DNA of 64,000 bases from Bacillus sp. OV166 (GCF_900177675.1 NZ_FXWM01000001.1:371501-435500), one strand, 5' to 3'; shown: positions 52,424 to 61,528, counted from the first letter of the stretch. Program-made: numbers and translations. The notes: generated by a model not told the origin, from the sequence alone.

Positions 52424-52515
52424 GAGTTCCCCTACTCGTTGCACGTGATACTAAAGTGGTTGAACTCCTAGCGGCTGGTGTAAAGATTGAACAGCTTGTG
52501 ATAGGAGATGTGCTT

Positions 52516-52839
52516 ATGGACAATAGTAGAAAAATTGGTGATATGAGTAATAATACATTTGGTGACAATATTAACCTTCAAGGTGACAATGTCAGGCAAA
52601 GTAAATTAGAAAAAAGCGGAGAGTTTGATCAAGCATTTGCTTCTCTATTAAAGGACGTAACACAAATTAATGATGAAACTCAAAGAACTCAGGCTCAATT
52701 TTTTGCTGAACAATTGAAAGAAGCATATAAAACCAAGGATACTACCAAGGCCCAAACGGTTATCGGATTTCTAAAAAGTTCACTTGGAACTGCAGCCTCT
52801 TTAGCCGGAGTTGCCCGTTTTTTTGGCCTAGGGTTTTAA
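52516..52839 (+). CDS. Unrecognised protein, possible 3' part of the same gene
   Basis: 107 residues from the ATG at 52516, which has TAGGAG eight bases upstream. The frame stays open back to the A-run at 52372. So it may be made alone, as the C-terminal part of the 52052 gene, or both. It begins with an N/G-rich segment (MSNNTFGDNINLQGDN), then a helical region, and ends in a glycine/alanine-rich hydrophobic stretch (SSLGTAASLAGVARFFGLGF) that could touch a membrane. Confidence 0.55.
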   Translation: MDNSRKIGDMSNNTFGDNINLQGDNVRQSKLEKSGEFDQAFASLLKDVTQINDETQRTQAQFFAEQLKEAYKTKDTTKAQTVIGFLKSSLGTAASLAGVARFFGLGF

Positions 52840-52878
52840 AAATGCCTACTGTTTTAATCACTGAAAGTTTTAATTAGC

Positions 52879-52904
52879 AAAAAGCACCTTTTGGTGCTTT
52901 TTTT
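52879..52904 (+). terminator. Terminator of the 51-52.8 kb genes
   Basis: AAAAAGCACC, loop TTTT, GGTGCTTTTTTT. The remaining 410 bases to 53313 carry only an unsupported 48-codon frame (52985-53131) with no ribosome site; otherwise I see nothing there. Confidence 0.88.
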
Positions 52905-53313
52905 GGTGCTATTTATAGAAGGATGGAAAGAGGAGTGATGCTGTTTTTGTGAGGAGCGTCTTTTGACCAGGAAAAAAGTATAATATGCTCGTTTTATATG
53001 AAATTTTAACTTTTGCTGAAGTGGTAAATACTAGTTTGAAATCCATGGGGGATTTTTGCACAGGTAGCAGGAAGCGCCCACGCCATAAAAATTACAAAAT
53101 CCTTATGGAGGACATTAAATGGGGACATTGAGTTCGGTATTACGGATAGAAACCAGTTTAACTTATTACACAAAATTAGTAAGTTGTAAGACAGGAACAA
53201 ATTGAAGGAAAATTACTTGATAGCCATGGAAATTGAAAAAGCTCACTTGTTGTATTTTTAGCCTGGGGGTTAAGGCAAATTGAGTAAACAGTTTAGGAGG
53301 GATTTATAGATAT

Positions 53314-55485
53314 ATGATCTATGTTGATAGAGGGCAATTTGCCGAACCAGAAATATTCAAAACGAACAAGGTTGAAACAATTCGTAAAAAAATACAATTG
53401 TTTTATAAAAGTAACCCTGAAATACTTGAACAAAAGCCAGTAAGTGCGATTCCAGAGTTAAAAGAAGTTCAACATAATATTTACAAAGATAATGAGGTGA
53501 AAAATGCCTTAAGCGAATTATTTCATGGTAAATGTGCTTACTGTGAATCCCGAATTTACCAGGTTTCTTCTGGGGACATTAGCGAATTTCGACCTAAGAA
53601 CGGAGTAGTCGAAAAAGGTAAATATAATCATCTTTATTACGGGTGGCTATCCTTTGAATGGCAAAATCTATATCTATGTTGTGAGGGTTGTAATAGGGCG
53701 AAAAATAATCTATTCCCTGTAGATGGAAAGAGGGCACCTTACCTATCTTCATTAGAACAGACACGTAAATTAGAAAGTTATTTACTAATTGATCCATGTT
53801 TTGATAACCCTCAGGAACATATTTCATTTAATGGCCCTAGGGCTATGGCACTGACTCATCGGGGTGAAGAGACAATTAAAATATTGGAACTGAATCGCCC
53901 GGGGTTAGTCGAAATGCGTTCCCAGGACCTTGCATACCTTGAAAAATCTATTTTTAGGTTAGTTTTAAGGATTAAAGCATTTAATAAAGGTATTATGGAG
54001 TTAGCTGAAATAAAAGAGGAATTTGACCAAATTCTTACAATGTTGAAATCCCCAAATACCCCTTATCGGGGGTGTCAATTAGCTTTTGCTAAAAACATTC
54101 TATTTGAAAATAAGGTTATCTTAGATTTTACGAATGAGCATAAGATTGGTTGGGATAATTTTTTCACTAGTAGTCAACAAGAGGAAAAAAAGATTACTGT
54201 TAAACATGAAAGTAAGTATAGAACTATTAATAAAATAATTGTAAAAAATTTAAAAGGTTTAAAAGACTTTGAGGTAGAGTTAAATGAAAATGAAGAAAAA
54301 AATTGGCTAATGATCTTGGGAGAGAATGCTACAGGGAAAAGTACTTTGTTAAAATTGATAGCCATGAATTTGGTAGGTAAAAAGGGACGAAAAAAAAGTT
54401 ATTCCATAACTGCAGAGTCATTAGTCGATTATGGAAAAACCTCAGGTTCAATACGCTTGGTGTTTACTGGTGAACCTCTTTATGAAAGGGAGTTAATTTT
54501 TAACAGTGACGGATCATGGAGCGGCAGCGCGGATAAGCCTTTTCCGATGGAGGTTCTAGGATATGGACCAGTAAGGTTACCTTCAAATATAAAATTCAGC
54601 CGTATTCAGAAGGTTCGAAATCTTTTTGATCATTTTACACCTTTAATAAATATGAATGAATGGTTAATACAATGTTACCACGAAGATAGAGAGTTATTTT
54701 CAGGAGCTGTTCGCTGTATTCGTTCTATGGCACCTTTACAGAATCAGAAGGATAATGACTTTTTACTTATTCCGGTAGAAATGCATCTTGTTTTTCAAAA
54801 CCTCCACCGAACAGATGATGAAATTTCTTTTGATTCTTTGAGTTCAGGCTATCGTAGTATTTTCACTTTAGTGATAGATATTTTTCATAAAATGGGCCAG
54901 CCTGACAGTAATTTGGCAAGAGGAATTGTATTACTGGATGAAATCGACGTTCATTTACATCCCCGTTGGAAAATGAGTATTGTAAGCCAATTAAAGGAGC
55001 TTTTTAAACACGTTCAATTTATAACAACTACCCATGATCCTTTATGTTTAAGAGGGCTAAACAAAGGAGAAATCATGGTGTTAGAACGAAAAGGTGATGG
55101 AGTTCAAGTACAGTTTGATGAGTTACCCTCCCCTGAAGGCCTAAGGACCGATCAACTATTAACGTCCGAATTTTTTGGATTAAGCAGTACAATGGATAAA
55201 GATACGGAACAGTTATTCCTTGAATACTATGCCTTGCTTGCAAAGAGAAAACGTTCAGTTGATGAAAATAATCGAGTTAAAGACATTAAAAGTCAATTAA
55301 AGGGATTAAAGTACATGGGGACAGGCAGAAGGGAACAGTTGATGTATGAAGTGATTGATGAATATTTGGCAAATACTCAACATTTGTCGGTCACTGAACT
55401 AAAAGAAAAATCTTTAAAACAAAAAGTTTTCACTAGGATTACAGAAATATGGAAAAATTCTGTCGCGGGTGATCTGGATGATTAA
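53314..55485 (+). CDS. HNH-like domain fused to PtuA-type ATPase (Septu-like)
   Basis: 723 residues. N-terminal PtuB-like HNH fold: C74 and C77 (KCAYCES), N118, CEGCNRAKN at 123-131. The usual catalytic histidine of the EHFRPK motif is replaced: the chain reads ISEFRPK at 89-95. Then an SMC/OLD-like ABC ATPase: Walker A GENATGKST at 336-344, signature-like LSSGYRS at 509, Walker B LDEIDVHLHP at 541-550 and H-loop THDP at 573. AGGAGGG supports the ATG. The downstream HNH gene overlaps it by eight bases. Confidence 0.86.
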   Translation: MIYVDRGQFAEPEIFKTNKVETIRKKIQLFYKSNPEILEQKPVSAIPELKEVQHNIYKDNEVKNALSELFHGKCAYCESRIYQVSSGDISEFRPKNGVVEKGKYNHLYYGWLSFEWQNLYLCCEGCNRAKNNLFPVDGKRAPYLSSLEQTRKLESYLLIDPCFDNPQEHISFNGPRAMALTHRGEETIKILELNRPGLVEMRSQDLAYLEKSIFRLVLRIKAFNKGIMELAEIKEEFDQILTMLKSPNTPYRGCQLAFAKNILFENKVILDFTNEHKIGWDNFFTSSQQEEKKITVKHESKYRTINKIIVKNLKGLKDFEVELNENEEKNWLMILGENATGKSTLLKLIAMNLVGKKGRKKSYSITAESLVDYGKTSGSIRLVFTGEPLYERELIFNSDGSWSGSADKPFPMEVLGYGPVRLPSNIKFSRIQKVRNLFDHFTPLINMNEWLIQCYHEDRELFSGAVRCIRSMAPLQNQKDNDFLLIPVEMHLVFQNLHRTDDEISFDSLSSGYRSIFTLVIDIFHKMGQPDSNLARGIVLLDEIDVHLHPRWKMSIVSQLKELFKHVQFITTTHDPLCLRGLNKGEIMVLERKGDGVQVQFDELPSPEGLRTDQLLTSEFFGLSSTMDKDTEQLFLEYYALLAKRKRSVDENNRVKDIKSQLKGLKYMGTGRREQLMYEVIDEYLANTQHLSVTELKEKSLKQKVFTRITEIWKNSVAGDLDD

Positions 55486-56458
55486 AATAGAAAGGTGGCC
55501 AACAGTACCTTCTTCCCTGGAAAATGAAATTGGACAAGGAGGACAACTTGAAAGGGCTATCAATAATTTTATAGCATACTTTGAAAGTCTCGAGAGAGGT
55601 TCAGAGGCAATACAAGGACCGGTAGACCCCGAGGGAAAAGATACTGAAGGGATAGGAATCCCAGATGTTTATTATGAAGAGAATAAAAAGAGAAAAACCT
55701 TCAAATTCAAAAATTATAATCTTGATGATGTCAAACAAAAATTAAACGATATGTTTCATAAGAAATGCGCTTATTGTGAATCGACCTATGAACATGTACA
55801 TCCAATGGATGTAGAGCATTTTCGCCCAAAAGGTAGTGTTCAACAATACCGAGGTGATAGCAGAAGACTTTCGGGATATTATTGGTTGGCTTGGGATTGG
55901 GATAATTTGTTCCCTTCTTGTATTCATTGTAATCGTGTATCTTATCAAGATACTTTCAATAATGGTAAGGTTTTAAGGGGGAAGGGGAATTTATTTCCTC
56001 TTGAAGAAGATAGCAAAAGAGCTACACGACACACTTACTTAATTAATGATGAATTCCCTTTACTATTGAATCCTTGCAAGGATAACCCAGAAGATCATAT
56101 TGAATTTACCGATGAAGGAGTTATCCGACCTACAATAAATGAGGGAAAAGAGAGCATGAAAGGTGATATTTCTATTAAAGTTTACGGATTAGATCGTCTC
56201 TCTCTATCGATGGAGCGTGAAAAGGTAACAGTCAATATTAAGGCTCAGATAAAAAGTGTAAAATCTGCATGGAAGAATTTATTGCGTTATCCTGACGATC
56301 CAGAGTTTGAAGAGCAGTTAAGTTTTGAAATGGGAGAACTTAAAAGCTTTATGCTACCAGAGAAAACATATTCTCAAATGGCCAAACAAATAATTGGACG
56401 ATTTTTAACTGAAAGTGGTCTGGAGAGTGATACAACAGAAGGCACTTTGGTACGATAG
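55478..56458 (+). CDS. HNH endonuclease, PtuB / TIGR02646-like
   Basis: 326 residues. Intact HNH: C97/C100 (KCAYCES), catalytic H114 in DVEHFRPKG, N143 in WDWDNLFPSC, C148/C151 with the following N152. Family of effector nucleases seen with Septu ATPases and in retron operons. The ATG at 55478 overlaps the end of the ATPase gene, so the two are co-translated. This protein likely supplies the cutting activity that the fused, histidine-less HNH lacks. Confidence 0.86.
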   Translation: MIKIERWPTVPSSLENEIGQGGQLERAINNFIAYFESLERGSEAIQGPVDPEGKDTEGIGIPDVYYEENKKRKTFKFKNYNLDDVKQKLNDMFHKKCAYCESTYEHVHPMDVEHFRPKGSVQQYRGDSRRLSGYYWLAWDWDNLFPSCIHCNRVSYQDTFNNGKVLRGKGNLFPLEEDSKRATRHTYLINDEFPLLLNPCKDNPEDHIEFTDEGVIRPTINEGKESMKGDISIKVYGLDRLSLSMEREKVTVNIKAQIKSVKSAWKNLLRYPDDPEFEEQLSFEMGELKSFMLPEKTYSQMAKQIIGRFLTESGLESDTTEGTLVR

Positions 56459-56718
56459 TTCAAAAGGTATTTAACGAATATGCTACCCATTTTAATTAAA
56501 GGTAACAAATGAATTTTTTGACATCGAAACATATTATGAGGTTATTGCCCTTTTAAAGGATAAAAATAAAGCTTTTTAAATCAGCTTTTTATGAGATGAT
56601 ATTGTACCTAATTCTTCTTGTTAAATATGCAAATGAAAGGGCGTAAGAAGTTCGGTATTTAAAGGTGCGGCTCGTCGTGAACATCATTTCTCAAAACGTT
56701 AATTTTGGTGTATTCAAA

Positions 56719-56756
56719 GGCTCCCAACCAAAATTTGATTGGGGGTCTTTTTTTTT
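56719..56756 (+). terminator. Terminator of the Septu-like operon
   Basis: GGCTCCCAA and TTGGGGGTC (two G-T pairs), an eleven-base loop and nine T residues. Confidence 0.8.
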
Positions 56757-56835
56757 GACCACAGTTTCACCACGAAAAATTTCTGATCACATATTATAAG
56801 TCGATATACCACTGGGATTTTTGAGCTGTGTGTTC

Positions 56836-57200
56836 TTTTAGAAATATGTTATGTGTGTGTAGCATCGATGTTTGAATACAGAGTGTCCTAACCGCTCCTG
56901 AACTTCTTTTATACTGGCACCAGCTTTAAGTAAAAGCGAAGAGGGTGTATGCCGAAAACGTAAAAGAGATTTTATGAAAGCCTTTATCTTAATTAAAATA
57001 TTCAGTTAAATTCGCTAAACGAATCGGAGCACCATGAACAATGTTTTAGTAAATCTTATAGCTCTTTCTTTAAAATTAATATCATCATTTCCCCTTTGCG
57101 TGCACCTGTAAAAATTAAAAGATGAATCAGTAAATAGTCACGGAAAGATAATTCTATTTTTGCTATTCGTAGAAACGTCTTAATTTCTTTCTTTTTTTGT
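56836..57200 (-). pseudogene. Decayed tyrosine recombinase
   Basis: Translating the minus strand by eye recovers integrase pieces in broken frames: LSFRDYLLIHLLIFTGARKG (with the first catalytic Arg, about 57160-57085) and FRHTPSSLLLKAG followed by ASIKEVQERLGHS (His/Arg box, about 56965-56885). Several stops and frameshifts separate them. It points the same way as the intact integrase at 38246. No intact gene exists anywhere in 56459-57689; this relic, the terminator and the first operator-like repeat are all I see there. Confidence 0.75.
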
Positions 57201-57587
57201 AATTGCGTATCTCAAACTACTCTTATTCTATTATTAACTCACTTTTTTCTCCCAATAGTAACATGGTCGAGAGTTTTTTTGAATAACTTTAAGCACAGAC
57301 TTGATTAGCCTGTGATCTAAGACTTCTTTATACATTTCATATCCTTTTTATTAAAGTTTCCTATATAATTCCTATACCGCTTTTCCTTTTGAACAAATCA
57401 ATATCAAGACTGAAATAATTAATTTATTCTTTTTCTCTCAATATGCCTTTTATAAACACTCTATAAAATCCATTGGTTCGAAGCGGATAATGGGACCAAT
57501 TTCAGCAGAAAAACGGTTGTATTTAGGGTAACTATGTAATAATTAAAGTGGATCAAAGGTGAGAAAGTCTTATAAGTTAAAAAAGAT

Positions 57588-57598
57588 TGAGCCGCTCA
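57588..57598. promoter_or_regulatory. TGAGCCGCTCA motif, site 1
   Basis: One of five copies of TGAGCCGCTCR around the third DGQHR gene. The others are at 57656 and 57675 (in the terminator), 58861 and 58988; a weaker one lies at 58899. Confidence 0.5.
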
Positions 57599-57652
57599 AT
57601 TTATTTTATTCAAACAAAATTTGCATATTTTAAAAATATATAATTAAATAAA

Positions 57653-57689
57653 AAATGAGCCGCTCATTATTAAATGAGCGGCTCATTTT
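57653..57689 (-). terminator. Terminator of DGQHR gene C, built from two TGAGCCGCTCA units
   Basis: AATGAGCCGCTCATT and AATGAGCGGCTCATT form a perfect stem with A/T tracts on both sides. It ends the minus-strand gene at once after its stop codon and can also stop rightward transcripts. Confidence 0.85.
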
Positions 57690-58775
57690 CTATTGCTTAT
57701 TCAAGGCGTTTTTTAAAGCATCATATACACCATTAATACCAGCACTAGTACCAGTAAATACAAACTTATTTTTCTCAGGAATATAGCTACCCCCATAACC
57801 TTCCCATGCTGAACTACTATGAGACCAATCGATAGTGCCTAACTTTTTAATTTCACTTTGCCAATCAAGGTTATTTTGATTATAAATCACTTCGTTTAAG
57901 TATTTACCAATCCCTTGTAACGTAGCCGCTGTACCGATAATGTACTTTTCACGATTAGAAGCATCTTCTGGTAATACTTCGAATAGTAAATTGAGGGTTT
58001 CATCAAGTGTATTGTGGTAATCATTATAAGTTTCGATGTTTAATTTGCTATCATTATCCTTATTTGCACCTGTAATGATATAGCATAACATGTTTCTTAA
58101 TGTAGAAAGAACCATGATTAGATTGTTATTGCCACGAATTTGAGTTTTTTCAGTTTCGATTTTTAATCTTAATAACTGCTCGTTATTTTTAGCCAAATCT
58201 TTAGCTAATGTACTGTATAAATCACTTGAATCAAAGTTTAATGCAATTGATTTGTTAGGCTTACCAGCTAATAGATTTAAATCGTGGAATAGTTGTTGTT
58301 CGCCTTTTTGATCAATTCTAGTGAAAATTACAACTGGAATAGTCATGTTTTCTAAGATGTTAAGCTTTTCTGTAAGCTTTTCTCTTTCATTATGGTTACT
58401 TGAATTTTCGATAGCCTCTTTTAATATTGTAATGGCCAATTTAATAGCTTCAGATCGATGTTGTCCATCGTTGATAGAAAAAACAGTGCTAATATCGACA
58501 TCAATAGTAGCTTCTTCTTCATTATATTCAATTTCATTTTTACACGTTACTGTAATAGCACTTAAAAATGTCATTCTTTTTTTATCAATACCATCTAAAA
58601 TATACTTCGCGATTGCTTTAACGCGTGGCTTACTTAGTTTTCGTTGAACTTCTGGGAAAACCTTAAAGAAACTTTCAAGTTTATTGAAAGGAATCATTGT
58701 TACATAAGTATCCCTTCCAAATTGATTCCCCTTTGAACCTTTAAATGAAATTTTAATTGAGTTTAATACAGACAT
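57690..58775 (-). CDS. DGQHR-domain (DndB-like) protein C
   Basis: 361 residues, DGQHR at 103-107 in SINDGQHRSEA and an N-terminal GNQFGRD that matches GNQFGKE of protein A. The sequence is more distant and more A+T rich than A/B. GAGGTG precedes the ATG. Divergent from the GHKL ATPase gene with a 247-base control region. DndB relatives regulate their clusters, so C may repress the GHKL gene through the GAGCCGCTC sites; this is inference. Confidence 0.85.
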   Translation of the reverse strand: MSVLNSIKISFKGSKGNQFGRDTYVTMIPFNKLESFFKVFPEVQRKLSKPRVKAIAKYILDGIDKKRMTFLSAITVTCKNEIEYNEEEATIDVDISTVFSINDGQHRSEAIKLAITILKEAIENSSNHNEREKLTEKLNILENMTIPVVIFTRIDQKGEQQLFHDLNLLAGKPNKSIALNFDSSDLYSTLAKDLAKNNEQLLRLKIETEKTQIRGNNNLIMVLSTLRNMLCYIITGANKDNDSKLNIETYNDYHNTLDETLNLLFEVLPEDASNREKYIIGTAATLQGIGKYLNEVIYNQNNLDWQSEIKKLGTIDWSHSSSAWEGYGGSYIPEKNKFVFTGTSAGINGVYDALKNALNKQ

Positions 58776-58860
58776 TTTATCACCTCTAAATAGTTATGTA
58801 TTAAATTTATCATTATTATGGACTTATTGCAATAATATTTATTTTTTTCGATAATTTTTA

Positions 58861-58909
58861 TAAGCCGCTCGTAAATAGTGATATTGTTTTTTGGTTATTC
58901 AGCCGCTGT
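58861..58909. promoter_or_regulatory. GAGCCGCTC-type sites in the divergent region
   Basis: TAAGCCGCTCG at 58861-58871 and the weaker TCAGCCGCTGT at 58899-58909 lie between the two divergent genes. Confidence 0.5.
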
Positions 58910-58949
58910 ATAAAATTATCTTATTTTATTATCTTTTTACATAAAAAGT

Positions 58950-58998
58950 TTGACAAATCATGCAACATGATGTTTAATGAATACAAATGAGCCGCTCG
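58950..58998 (+). promoter_or_regulatory. Promoter and operator-like site of the GHKL gene
   Basis: TTGACA (58950-58955), 17-base spacer, TTTAAT (58973-58978). TGAGCCGCTCG (58988-58998) falls at about +4 to +14 of the expected transcript, where a bound repressor would block initiation. Confidence 0.65.
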
Positions 58999-59022
58999 GC
59001 ATACCTTGGGAGGTATATTAAT

Positions 59023-61416
59023 ATGATTACTGTAAAAGATAAAAATCTTACTTTGAATGAGGTAAAAGTAGTTTGTAATTTCGATAGAACTCAAGAAATC
59101 ATTTCTTTCTTAGTGAAGAAAGGCTATTGGGACGACGATACCGTATGGAGATATTTAGGTGACTCCGAAAATAACTACTCCAGTATTGGGAATCAGCAAA
59201 GCCATCCGGTTTCTTCCATTGTAGAAAAAATTGTCAATGCATTTGATGCCATCATAATGAACGCTGGTAAAGAGATGGGAATTGACTTGTACAATATTCT
59301 AGATCCAGCTAAGACTAAAGAAAATATTATGAAATATATTCAAGAATGCAATAGCACTGCTTCTGATGTAAAAAGAATTAAAGAAGATATTTCGCGATTA
59401 GTTGCAATTTCTTTAACAGGGGCTAAGCATCCTGATAATCCTAATGTTACAATTGCAGACCGTGGAGAAGGACAAACACCTGATAGCTTACCAGATACTA
59501 TTTTATCATTAGGTAAAAGCAATAAGATCCGAATCCCGATTGTTCAAGGAAAACATAATATGGGAGGAAGTGGCGTAGCAAAGTTTACTGAGCTACAAGT
59601 TATCATTACTCGTAAAAACCCAGCTTTAATCGATTCTACAAATCCTCGTGATAAACAGTGGGCATTTACAGTAATCAGACGTACACCCCCAACTGGTAAT
59701 ATGCGCAGTTCGGTAGTGGAATATTTAGCGCCAATTGCGGCAGATATTAAACCAAAGAAAGGGTCTATTTTAGGATTTGATGCAGATACTTTTCCAATTA
59801 TGCCGAATGCAACGACTTTATGTGGTACAGAAGTAGAGTATGGAACATTCATTAAATTATTTGATTATGAAGTCGGCTCTCATAAGACTAGTATTCTCTT
59901 AGATAATGGCTTAGGTCATGCTATCAAAATGCGTTTACCAAAAATGACGATACCTGTTCGTTTTTGTGAATTCCGTGAATTTAGAGCACAAGGATCTAAA
60001 AATGTATTTGCAGATGGTTTATTAGACTACTTTGTTGATTCTCGTCAAGGAGATTTAGAGGAAGGTTTCCCAACTCATACTACAATGACAGTACATGGGG
60101 AAACTTTGAGCTGTTCTACCTATGTATTTAAACGAGGAACGCTTTCGAGATTTTTACGTGGTACAGGGGCCATTTTCTCTTTAAATGGGCAAACTCATGC
60201 AATGCAAGATAAGGCTATTTATTCACGTAAGCGACTTAAACTAAATGAAATTAAAGATGATACATTAACAATTGTTGATTGCTCTCATTTAACTAATGCA
60301 GCAATTGAAAAATTGTTCATGAACAGTCGTGACCGATTAGTGGAATCGCCTTTTGCTGAAGAAGTAAAGAAAGAGCTAGAAAATTATCTAGCTTATGAAG
60401 CAAGCCTTAAGCGATTAAATGAGGCTCGTATTCAAGAGATGATTAAAAATAGTATGGCTGATAATAAGCCTTTAGCAGATGCTTTAAAGAAAGTCGTTAA
60501 GAATACAGAAGTATTAAACCAGTTATTAGATTTAGGGATTGATATTCCTGATGACGAGGGTATAGGTTCTGGTAATAATGACGAGGAAGGCAATGGCTCA
60601 GAAAAATTTGTAGGAAAAGAGACTCCAACCTTCTTTAGATTTTATGGCCAGCAAGATGATCATGTCTTTAAAGGAAACAATCAAGAAGGAAAAAAATCTC
60701 GCATTAAATTCGAAACAGATGCGAATAATGATCTTTTTACGCGAGAAGGATCGGGTTGGAAAAGCCAATTATTTTTATTACAATCTGAATGGGATCTTAT
60801 CTCATTAGATTACTCACTAAAGCTTAAAAACGGTAATGCTTCGCTATCATTTAATCTTCCAAGTATCTATAAGGAAAATGATGTAATAAAATGTAGATTC
60901 GATGTTAAGAGTGATGCAGCAGACGAAATTTTCAGTAATGTATTTGAGCTTACAATCGTTAAGCCTTCTGAATCAACCGGCGGGGGTGGAGGTGGTGGCA
61001 ACACTACGGGAAATACTGGTGGTACAGGAGATGCTCCATCTAAAAGTAAATTAAAGCTGCCAAATATGTCGACTGTTACAAAGGAAGACTGGGAACAATA
61101 TGATTTTAATGCTAAGCGTGTATTAAAGATTATTGATAGCACTAAGTCTTTAACTTTTGTGTTCAATGCAGATAACACAGTATTGAAATCAGAGGTAAGT
61201 TCTGCTCGTCAAAGCTTGAAAGACTTAACTAAAAGTAAGTTCATCTATGGAATGACGATGTTAGGGCTAGCAGCGTATTCTCTTGTAAAAGAAGATGATG
61301 AGAATTCTAATGGATTTCAATCTGTAGAAGATGTTGAAAAGATCTGTGTGGCATATGCTCCGTTTATTATTCCTACATTAAATATGTTGAATTCTATTGC
61401 CGGAGTAGAAGACTGA
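59023..61416 (+). CDS. GHKL (Hsp90/MORC-like) ATPase
   Basis: About 797 residues. The N-terminal GHKL site is clear: E68, N72 and D75 in VEKIVNAFDA (N box), DRGEG at 146-150 (G1) and GKHNMGGSGVAKF at 176-188 (G2). An S5-like region follows. An acidic Gly/Asn linker (about 510-530) leads to a beta-rich domain, then a glycine run (about 645-665) and a helical C terminus. No histidine-kinase H box is seen. MORC-type GHKL ATPases handle DNA in restriction systems. The frame reaches 58987, but GGGAGG supports the ATG at 59023. Confidence 0.85.
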   Translation: MITVKDKNLTLNEVKVVCNFDRTQEIISFLVKKGYWDDDTVWRYLGDSENNYSSIGNQQSHPVSSIVEKIVNAFDAIIMNAGKEMGIDLYNILDPAKTKENIMKYIQECNSTASDVKRIKEDISRLVAISLTGAKHPDNPNVTIADRGEGQTPDSLPDTILSLGKSNKIRIPIVQGKHNMGGSGVAKFTELQVIITRKNPALIDSTNPRDKQWAFTVIRRTPPTGNMRSSVVEYLAPIAADIKPKKGSILGFDADTFPIMPNATTLCGTEVEYGTFIKLFDYEVGSHKTSILLDNGLGHAIKMRLPKMTIPVRFCEFREFRAQGSKNVFADGLLDYFVDSRQGDLEEGFPTHTTMTVHGETLSCSTYVFKRGTLSRFLRGTGAIFSLNGQTHAMQDKAIYSRKRLKLNEIKDDTLTIVDCSHLTNAAIEKLFMNSRDRLVESPFAEEVKKELENYLAYEASLKRLNEARIQEMIKNSMADNKPLADALKKVVKNTEVLNQLLDLGIDIPDDEGIGSGNNDEEGNGSEKFVGKETPTFFRFYGQQDDHVFKGNNQEGKKSRIKFETDANNDLFTREGSGWKSQLFLLQSEWDLISLDYSLKLKNGNASLSFNLPSIYKENDVIKCRFDVKSDAADEIFSNVFELTIVKPSESTGGGGGGGNTTGNTGGTGDAPSKSKLKLPNMSTVTKEDWEQYDFNAKRVLKIIDSTKSLTFVFNADNTVLKSEVSSARQSLKDLTKSKFIYGMTMLGLAAYSLVKEDDENSNGFQSVEDVEKICVAYAPFIIPTLNMLNSIAGVED

Positions 61417-61459
61417 CTAAGACTGATATAACCTATCTAAAATCATCCATTGAAACCTG

Positions 61460-61528
61460 CTCATTGAGAATGTGGAGAGGGATTTATTGCGGATATTGGA
61501 GCAAATGGGGGAGCAATTTAAATTATAG
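61460..61528 (+). pseudogene. 3' relic of a DGQHR-B gene
   Basis: Reads LIENVERDLLRILEQMGEQF followed by KL and TAG, closely matching the C terminus of protein B (FIENVERELLRILEKE). Upstream, similarity fades within about 12 bases. A hairpin follows, as behind gene B. It shows a second A/B cassette once stood here. Confidence 0.85.

Noticed and set aside
52985..53131. 48-codon open frame before the HNH-ATPase gene
   Set aside because: No ribosome-binding site and no recognisable family; recorded only as a possibility.
52905..53313. A retron (non-coding RNA before the HNH/ATPase genes)
   Set aside because: HNH/ATPase pairs do occur in retrons, but there is no reverse transcriptase gene and no clear msr/msd fold.
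56515..56579. Short frame reading EFFDIETYYEVIALLKDKNK
   Set aside because: It looks like a gene end but has no start and no recognised family; too short to call a pseudogene.
57690..61416. GHKL protein as a sensor histidine kinase or as DNA gyrase/MutL
   Set aside because: No H box, no transmembrane sensor and no response regulator nearby; the domains after the GHKL site do not match GyrB or MutL motifs.
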